This document shows, one piece after another, positions 57,784-64,000 of a DNA stretch of 64,000 bases. Position numbers and translations under genes: made by a program. The notes under the pieces were generated by a model that was given only the letters and a program-made list of their open reading frames with translations, did no database searches and was not told the origin of the DNA. The stretch is from Siphonodentalium dalli (taxonomy: Eukaryota > Mollusca > Scaphopoda > Gadilida > Siphonodentaliidae), in the NCBI GenBank assembly GCA_032622095.1, contig CP136069.1, positions 1,052,001 through 1,116,000 of the forward strand, written 5' to 3'. How positions within the stretch are numbered: position 1 is the stretch's first letter; the number at the start of each line of letters is the position of its first letter.

Positions 57784-58082
57784 GTAGAAAAACAGGTGGT
57801 AGGAGGCTGAATTCGGCAAATAGGCGAAGTTTGTTCCCAATCCTGCACTGCTGCAGGCTTAGTCGAAAATCTACGGGATACTAAAGACATTCAATGTATA
57901 GTCAATTTTGGACTACTGCTGGCTACGAATAGTCGGAATACGATGGCATTGAAAAATTAAATGTCAACAGTTAAATGGAAGTCACACTGGACACATACAT
58001 ATTATAACCGATGGAAACGTGCACTAAATTTAGACACAACTTACATTTATTTACAAGTGATAATTCTCAATCGGAGAGTGAT

Positions 58083-59275
58083 CAGGTCTGGCAAATGTGA
58101 GAATACAGCTACAATAGCTGTATTCAGCTAACCTAGCTGTATTCAGCTATATATTATACTCTCAAACCGGCTGTTTTTCGATAATAAACTAGAAGCGCTA
58201 ATTTGCGCATCAAAATTAGGCTACCATATTCTCCGGTCACCCTCAACCAAATCAAAATCGTCGCTTGTGTTCTGACAAAGTGTTGCCTTTTGTCGACACG
58301 GCAATTCTGATTTTGTGTGAAAACTTACTACGGTGGTCGATGTCGGTAAATATTCTGGGGACTATTTTCTGCAAATGCATTCATTAACTAACTTATAAAA
58401 TAAAGATCAAATTCATCCCAAACACTCGTTTACTTCTTCCCGATGCTAAACCAGTAGGGGGCGTTAGAATGGTGTACCTATATCAAGCATTTAGAATTAC
58501 GTACCACTAGCGGTTTGTGAGCGATACTGGTAACTATTCATAGCTGTATATACAGATATTGTGCGGCATATTGCAAATGTATGGCACAACATAGGGACAA
58601 CTGAAATGAAAATGCGACTTATATAATTTCTGAAGTATTTCAAACATGAAGTCCTGGTCGTTAGCGAGTCAGAACTATTCAATCTGTTTTGGCGGGAAAA
58701 TATATAATGTGTGAAAACTTACTAAACATAACATTGGTATTTGTATTTTCGCGATTCGACATACAAGTATGCGTTTCCGTATTTTTGGAGAGAATCAGCT
58801 CAAGCAGTGAGTGGAACTCGCTCGGTTAAACTCTGGCTAGAGATGTTCCCCTTTTTACCTGTTTTAACGCACCAACCAAACTGCGTTTTAGCAGCATCAT
58901 AATGATACTTCCGGGAATGATTAAGATGTTCCATCTTCGGTGATAAATATTGTATTTAATGTATTTTTCAAGGTATTCCGCATTGCATAAGAGAGTTATT
59001 AACCGTTATGACCGACAACGACCGCCGTAGTAAGTTTTCACACATAATCACCATCGCCGTGCCGACAAAAGGCAACACTTTGTCAGAACACAAGCGACGA
59101 TTTTGATTTGGTTGAGGGTGGCCGGAGAATAGGGTAGCCTAATTTTGATGCGCAAATTAGCGCTTCTAGTTTATTATCGAAAAACAGCCGGTTGGAGAGT
59201 ATAATATATAGCTGAATACAGCTAGGTTAGCTGAATACAGCTATTGTAGCTGTATTCTCACATTTGCCAGACCTG
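58083..59275. mobile_element. 1.2 kb TIR element with 265 bp arms and 5 bp target duplication
   Basis: Arms 58083-58348 and 59011-59275 are close reverse complements, starting CAGGTCTGGCAAATGTGAGA. Target duplication GTGAT at 58078-58082 and 59276-59280. The arms contain repeated AGCTGTATTCAGCT. The centre (58350-59010) encodes nothing recognisable. Non-autonomous; superfamily not determined. Confidence 0.85.
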
Positions 59276-59402
59276 GTGATAGCTGTCGTCTAGCTGATTC
59301 GGTGATTGAACTCTCGCATGTGTCATTGGACTAATGTTTAATTTGTCAAGACTCGGATCACGGATTCAATTTAAATCATCTTGAAGTTGACGTCTTGTCC
59401 AA

Positions 59403-59546
59403 ATGCTTGTGCTACGGGACAAAACTAATTTTGGCGGATGGATAGACTGGGCACACAGAGCACATTGGAATTTGGATCTCGGTGACAATGTGACATCAGA
59501 TTCAGAAGAAGAAAAAAGTGACACACCTGACCAGCTGACACATTGA
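59403..59546 (+). CDS. Candidate coding exon with stop, acidic C-terminus
   Basis: Open frame MLVLRDKTNFGGWIDWAHR, then AHWNLDLGDNVTSDSEEE, then KSDTPDQLTH and TGA (59544-59546). The tryptophan-rich start and acidic serine tail (SDSEEEKSD, a casein-kinase-2-like pattern) read as a genuine protein end. It may be the terminal exon of the gene starting at 57708. An AG at 59444-59445 would join in the correct phase, but its polypyrimidine tract is poor. It could also be an independent 47-residue frame. No family recognised. Confidence 0.4.
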   Translation: MLVLRDKTNFGGWIDWAHRAHWNLDLGDNVTSDSEEEKSDTPDQLTH

Positions 59547-59835
59547 CTGCTTTTTTTTCAATTTTTGGCGAAAAAAACTGGAATCGGTCATGCCAACGTT
59601 TGCAAATTTCTCTCACTCTCAGTCTCAGTGCTAAACATATCCCACAGCAGCTTCACTGATGTCATGATAAAAATAACTGCATGTTCAGAGAATATCAAAA
59701 AAGTTATACACTCTACAATACAACTTCTTACTTGCTGAGTTACTGTGGCTGAAGGGTTCACTCTCACCAAAAAACGTTCTGAAGGGTACACAGGATTTGA
59801 AAATGTGCTGAAGGGTACACTGGGTTTGAAATGTC

Positions 59836-61925
59836 GTTCTCTGCGTTATCCGAAAATGTAGCAAATTGTGACTCACTTGGTTATTATACATGTTAGGTAA
59901 TTAACTGACAACTAAATGTTCTATTATGGTTGTCCCAGTTCCGAATGGGGCATGACAAATTCATTTTAAAGTATGGAAATTTGCGGAGAACCTCTTTTGT
60001 GATTCTGACCATATTATTGAAAGGAAATGGGCAGAACTTTGAGACGGAACTGAGATGAACCATAATATGTGGCTCTTCTGGTCCATTGTGATAAACCAAT
60101 ATCAACTGGATACAGGATGGTTGCCAAGATGGTAGCCAGGGAGTTACTCCATGTGAGGTGAATAGTTAATGTATGTCATGAATGATGTGAATATTTATAC
60201 AATGAGTGACTATATGGTTATGAGTGTGTTGTCCATAGTGAGATGTATGGGTATACAGGGAGAGGTCATGGTCATGTGTGGGGTGAATCGGTATGAATGG
60301 TGTGACTGCATGGTGTAGGGTTGTGTGTATCATGTACGGGTGCACCTTGTGTGCCTGTGTGGACATTGATGTGGTGTATGGATGTAGCTACATGGTCATA
60401 TATATATTGATTATATATATGGAGTGACTGTAAGGTCATGGGTGGGATGTACATGTGTTTCTGTATGCTCACGAATGGGGTGTGTGGATAAATAGTGAGT
60501 GATTTTATGGTCAGGGGTAATGTGTATGGTATACATATTCACCTCACCATTGGCCATATCACTCACTGTATCCTTATTTGGCCACTCGCTATATACACAT
60601 ACACCTCGCCCATGACCATATAGCAACACGATTGTACATCCGCATAACCTACACATGACCATACCACCACGAGTTGCCAAGCAGGAACACCAGGTATACT
60701 CACACACCTGACAATTTAGTCACTTCCTGCATATATATTCATTACATTGATGATCATACAGTCACTCCTTGTATACCTACTCATCACACCATTGACCATA
60801 CAGTCACTACCTGTATACATATTCCACACACAGTCATATAACCACTCGATATATACATATGAAGCTCACCCTAGACCATAGAGTCACTCCAGGTATACAT
60901 AAGCACCTCACCACTGGCCATTCAGTCCTTCCAGATATACAAAATCCCGCACACACGACCACTCATACCATCCATACTTGCATATACACCTCACACATGA
61001 CAATTCAGCAATGTACTGTATAATCATACACGCCATCCATGATCATACAGCTAATCCCTACACACCCACCAATGATAATACATCCACGATATATATACAT
61101 ATACATCCCATCCATTACTACAAGGACACTTCCTATATACCCACACGATAATGTCCACCCAGCTTACTCCAGGTATGCATATAGACTTCAATCATGACAG
61201 TACAGTCATTCCATGTATACCACACATTACCCGTAACCATAAAATCACTCACTATTTATTCACACACCCCATCCATGATCATACAGAAAACACATGTACA
61301 TCCCACCCATGACCTTACAGTCACTCCATATATACATAATCAATACATAGATGACCATGTAGCTATATCCATACACCACATCAATGTCCATACAGGCACA
61401 CAAGGTGCACCTGTACAGGATACACCATACACCATACAGTCACTCAATTCATACCGATTCACCCCACACATGACCATGACCCCTCCCTGTATACCTATAA
61501 ATATCACTATGGACAACACAAGCATAACCATATAGTCACTCATTGTATACATATTCACATCATTCATGACATACACTAACTCCATGTATACCTATTCACC
61601 TCACCTCTGATCATAGAGTAACTCCATGTCTACCATCTTGGCATCAATCCTGTATCCAGTTGATATTGGTTTATCATAATTGACCAGAAGAGCCACATAT
61701 TATGTTTCATCTCAGTTCCGTCTCAAAGTTCTGCCCATTTTCTTTCAATAATATGGTCAGAATCACAAAAGAGGTTCTCCGCAAATTTCCATACTTTAAA
61801 ATGAATTTGTCATGCCCCATACGGAACTGGGACAACCATAATAGAACATTTAGTTGTCAGTTAATTACCTATCACATATAATAACCAAGTGAGCCACAAT
61901 TTGCTACATTTTCGGATAACGCAGA
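59836..61925. repeat. 2.1 kb imperfect palindrome
   Basis: Arms about 59836-60145 and 61620-61925 are inverse copies (CTCTGCGTTATCCGAAAATG, GTAGCAAATTGTG, GTCAGTTAATTACCT, GGAACTGAGATGAA, CAACTGGATACAGGAT). The interior is the GTGACTGTATGGTCATGG minisatellite, itself switching orientation near 60536, so the whole structure is symmetric. The right arm runs on into repeat R copy B. Confidence 0.8.
60150..61620. repeat. Minisatellite filling the palindrome, two orientations
   Basis: Forward units (GTGACTGTAAGGTCATGG) to about 60535, then inverse units (ATGACCATACAGTCACTCC, TATACATATTCACCTCACC) to 61620. Reading frames here are by-products. Confidence 0.75.
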
Positions 61926-62700
61926 GAATAATGTTATATATATAATATTATAATGATATATGTAAAAAAATAAATTTTAGCAATTTGGTTGCCATTTTGG
62001 AAGCCATCTTGAGCAATTTGGTCTATAAACACCGTAGTGTGGCACATTCAAGATAGACCAATACAATAAACACCTTTCAATCTAAAGATAGTTACATATT
62101 ACTAGAAAAAATGGTCCAAACCTGAAAAGTAAATTTTTGCCGATATTTATGTAAAGTTTTTGAGAGAAAAGTCCAATATTTTTGGTGATGTCAGTGGTGG
62201 CAACAGTAACAATTAACCATGATGCAGCAGACATGTTAGTATTCAATGTATAGAAGGCATAATAGCGAATTTTGTACATCAACCACAACTTGTAAGCGAT
62301 TGCAGGGCACCCTAGGGCAATATTTATTATTTTCCATATTTTGGCGGCCATTTTGGCAGCCATTTTGAGCCAAAGTAAGAATTTTGGTTCCAGTGAGTTG
62401 GAATATTCATAAGTAATGGTATGCCTCACTTAATTGCAACCTTCTGTTCATTTCTTGTTGAAATATGACTAGAATCCCAGTTGTGATTTTTTGTAAAATT
62501 TTATACCGCGTTCTATAAAATCGAATTTTTGAGGGATCACAAGCGGATAGGACCCCAATAATTGCATGTTTAATTGCTCCAATGATCAGTTAATATACAA
62601 AATAAAGTCATATTACTCAACCAGTTCCAAACAGCATGAACTGATCTAGAAGATATTTGAGAAAAAATGCCATATTTTCAACTTCCGGCGGCCATTTTGG
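61880..62700. repeat. Dispersed repeat 'R', copy B
   Basis: Colinear with 4690-5459 and then 7828 onward, without the family 2 insertion. Landmarks are AATAACCAAGTGAGCCACAA, TGGTCCAAACCTGAAAAG, CTCAACCAGTTCCAAACAGC and CTTCCGGCGGCCATTTTGG. It serves as the empty site for the insertion at 5460-7818. Confidence 0.75.
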
Positions 62701-62989
62701 TGGCCATCTTGGATGGTGAGTTTCAATTTTGGCCCAAAATAGTGTCATTTTACTAGATTAGTCATGTGAATTTGCAATAAATTCCAAGTAACTGGTGTTA
62801 CGTCTGGGGAAATCTGGGGGGGGTATACTTTTTAGGGCGCTATAAAAAAAATTGCTCAAGGCTGACAGATGGCCAGCCGATAAAATCTTGTTGTCGGATA
62901 CCTGAATTTACAAAATCCGCAGAGAAAAAAACTTTATACGCGAAAACAAGCATTCGTGAATTCCGGGTGTTTGGCGACCGGACTATATG

Positions 62990-63242
62990 TTGCGAAAAAA
63001 ATTCTAAGTCGAAAAGGGGGGATAACTCCACCAAAAAATGTCGGACAGACGTCATAATCGCAGGTACACAAGTTCCCATGGTGGTTGATGTCTGTACCAA
63101 GTTTCACGGAAATTGATCAAAAAACGACTGAGAAAAACTCCGGACAAATTTGTGTCCACGGACGGACGACGGACGGACGGACGGACGGACAACGGACAAG
63201 CTGACTCCAGTATACCCCCCCTAACTTCGTTGCGGGGGTATA
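62990..63242 (+). mobile_element. Family 4 pearl-like 3' end, second copy
   Basis: Near-identical to 30155-30412: TTTCTAAGTCGAAAAGGGG, ATAACTCCACCAAAAAATGT, GACAGACGTCATAATCGCAG, then a GACGGACGGACGG tract (63158-63200) and the terminal TATACCCCCCC/GGGGGTATA hairpin. The left boundary is unclear. Confidence 0.75.
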
Positions 63243-64000
63243 ATGAGGTCTCCAGAGGGTGAATTTGGTGATGCTAACCCACTGTGTGGGATAGCATCAC
63301 TAAATTCACCCTCTGGGAACCTCATTCTGCAAATGTCAGACACACTAAATTTAGGCAGTTTGTTTAAAATTGCTAGCAGTATGTTTATACAAGCTGTCAG
63401 TGACATATTATTCTAATCTTGATTAATGACCTGTGTTTCTCTCTGTTTATCCACAAAGAGATATCTGCAACTTTAATAGGACATGTATTAAAGTTGGAAG
63501 CTGGAAATGATATCTGTTGGAAGGGATGTTGGTTGGGTGCAGGCCACTGCAGGGTGGGGGTGGGTCTGGGCCATGTGGGAGGGGGGATGGGTAATGGAAT
63601 ATTTCTGTAATTTCCGAAGATTAAAGTTTAAAGTTCCATAACTCTGCAGATGTTATAATGGTGTCACTTTTTTCAAATTTTATAAAATGATTAAAAAAAA
63701 TAAATTTGTTTGTTAATTTGAGTATGGTGAAAATTCCAAAAATCTGAATTTTACCAAAAAAAAAAAAAATTTAAGTTATGTCACTGGCTCCACCCACATT
63801 CGACCCAGTGACCTCATTTGAACAAATCCGAATGACAGTCCCCAAGGACCCTTTGTACCAAATATGAACCCATTCGGCCAAATGAAATTTGAGAAGAAGT
63901 CGTTGTAAGAATTACCGAGTTATGGCCCTGGCTTCGCAACTATTTGACCCAGTGTCCTCATTTGAACAAATCTGAATGAGAGTCACCTAGGGAACATCCA
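63243..64000. mobile_element. Family 2 pearl-like element, second copy, cut by the window end
   Basis: From about 63265 it is colinear with 6960-7690: GGGATAGCATCACTAAATTC, TTTATACAAGCTGTCAGTGA, GATTAATGACCTGTGTTTCT, GGAAGGGATGTTGGTTGGG, TGACCTCATTTGAACAAATC. It begins with the GAGGTCTCCAGAGGG fold-back pair. A 63-73 residue frame appears in both copies but with no sign of selection. Confidence 0.75.

Overview
The window looks like non-coding DNA from a large, AT-rich, repeat-loaded animal genome. The best guess is a marine mollusc, probably a bivalve, or another lophotrochozoan. There is no operon structure, no long open frame and no recognisable rRNA or tRNA gene. Many elements pair a core of about 140-172 bp tandem units with an ACGG/GACG microsatellite and short conserved ends, the layout described for the bivalve 'pearl' elements and for Helentron-associated (HINE) elements. 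The taxon call is inference from repeat style.

Host coding sequence is sparse. The clearest exon is a 140 bp minus-strand exon at 32491-32630 with good splice sites. A possible gene start lies at 57708 (+), below a perfect NRF-1-type palindrome, with a possible downstream coding exon at 59403-59546. A further plus-strand exon candidate is 14528-14676. None is identified by name.

The rest is mostly transposable elements, many nested. Left to right: a frameshifted Crypton-type (DUF3504-like) recombinase fragment runs off the left edge (1-344, minus). Next are a pearl/HINE-like element with a trimeric 161 bp array (420-4031), a 99 bp near-perfect hairpin (4222-4320), and a dispersed repeat (4690-8040) invaded by another pearl-like element. 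Then come a MITE with 8 bp target duplication (9251-9504), a small Helitron (10106-10489), a 3.2 kb TIR element (11068-14286) and a TTAA-flanked piggyBac-type MITE (15033-15185). The 5.6 kb 'element X' (15351-20955) carries a 5'-truncated non-LTR retrotransposon with a 10 bp target duplication. A 2.1 kb Mutator-like element (21665-23773, 9 bp duplication) encodes a PHD-like/FLYWCH protein remnant. A second pearl-1 element (24151-28164) holds another non-LTR 3' end and a third pearl-like family.

Further right are two MITEs of one TA-flanked family (28600-28813, 35857-36082), a tandem segmental duplication (28930-30560), a THAP-domain remnant (34436-34611) and a 6.8 kb TIR element (36349-43134) with an inverted second copy of element X inside it. 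These are followed by a second Helitron (43278-43828), several minisatellites, a TIR element with CACTGTG ends (47014-50965), a TIR element with 265 bp arms (58083-59275) and a 2.1 kb palindrome (59836-61925). The last 2 kb repeats the 4.7-7.7 kb region.

Several insertion boundaries are supported inside the window itself, because a second copy of the host repeat supplies the empty site. That makes the order of transposon arrivals readable: element X before its non-LTR insertion, and the 36-43 kb element before element X copy 2.
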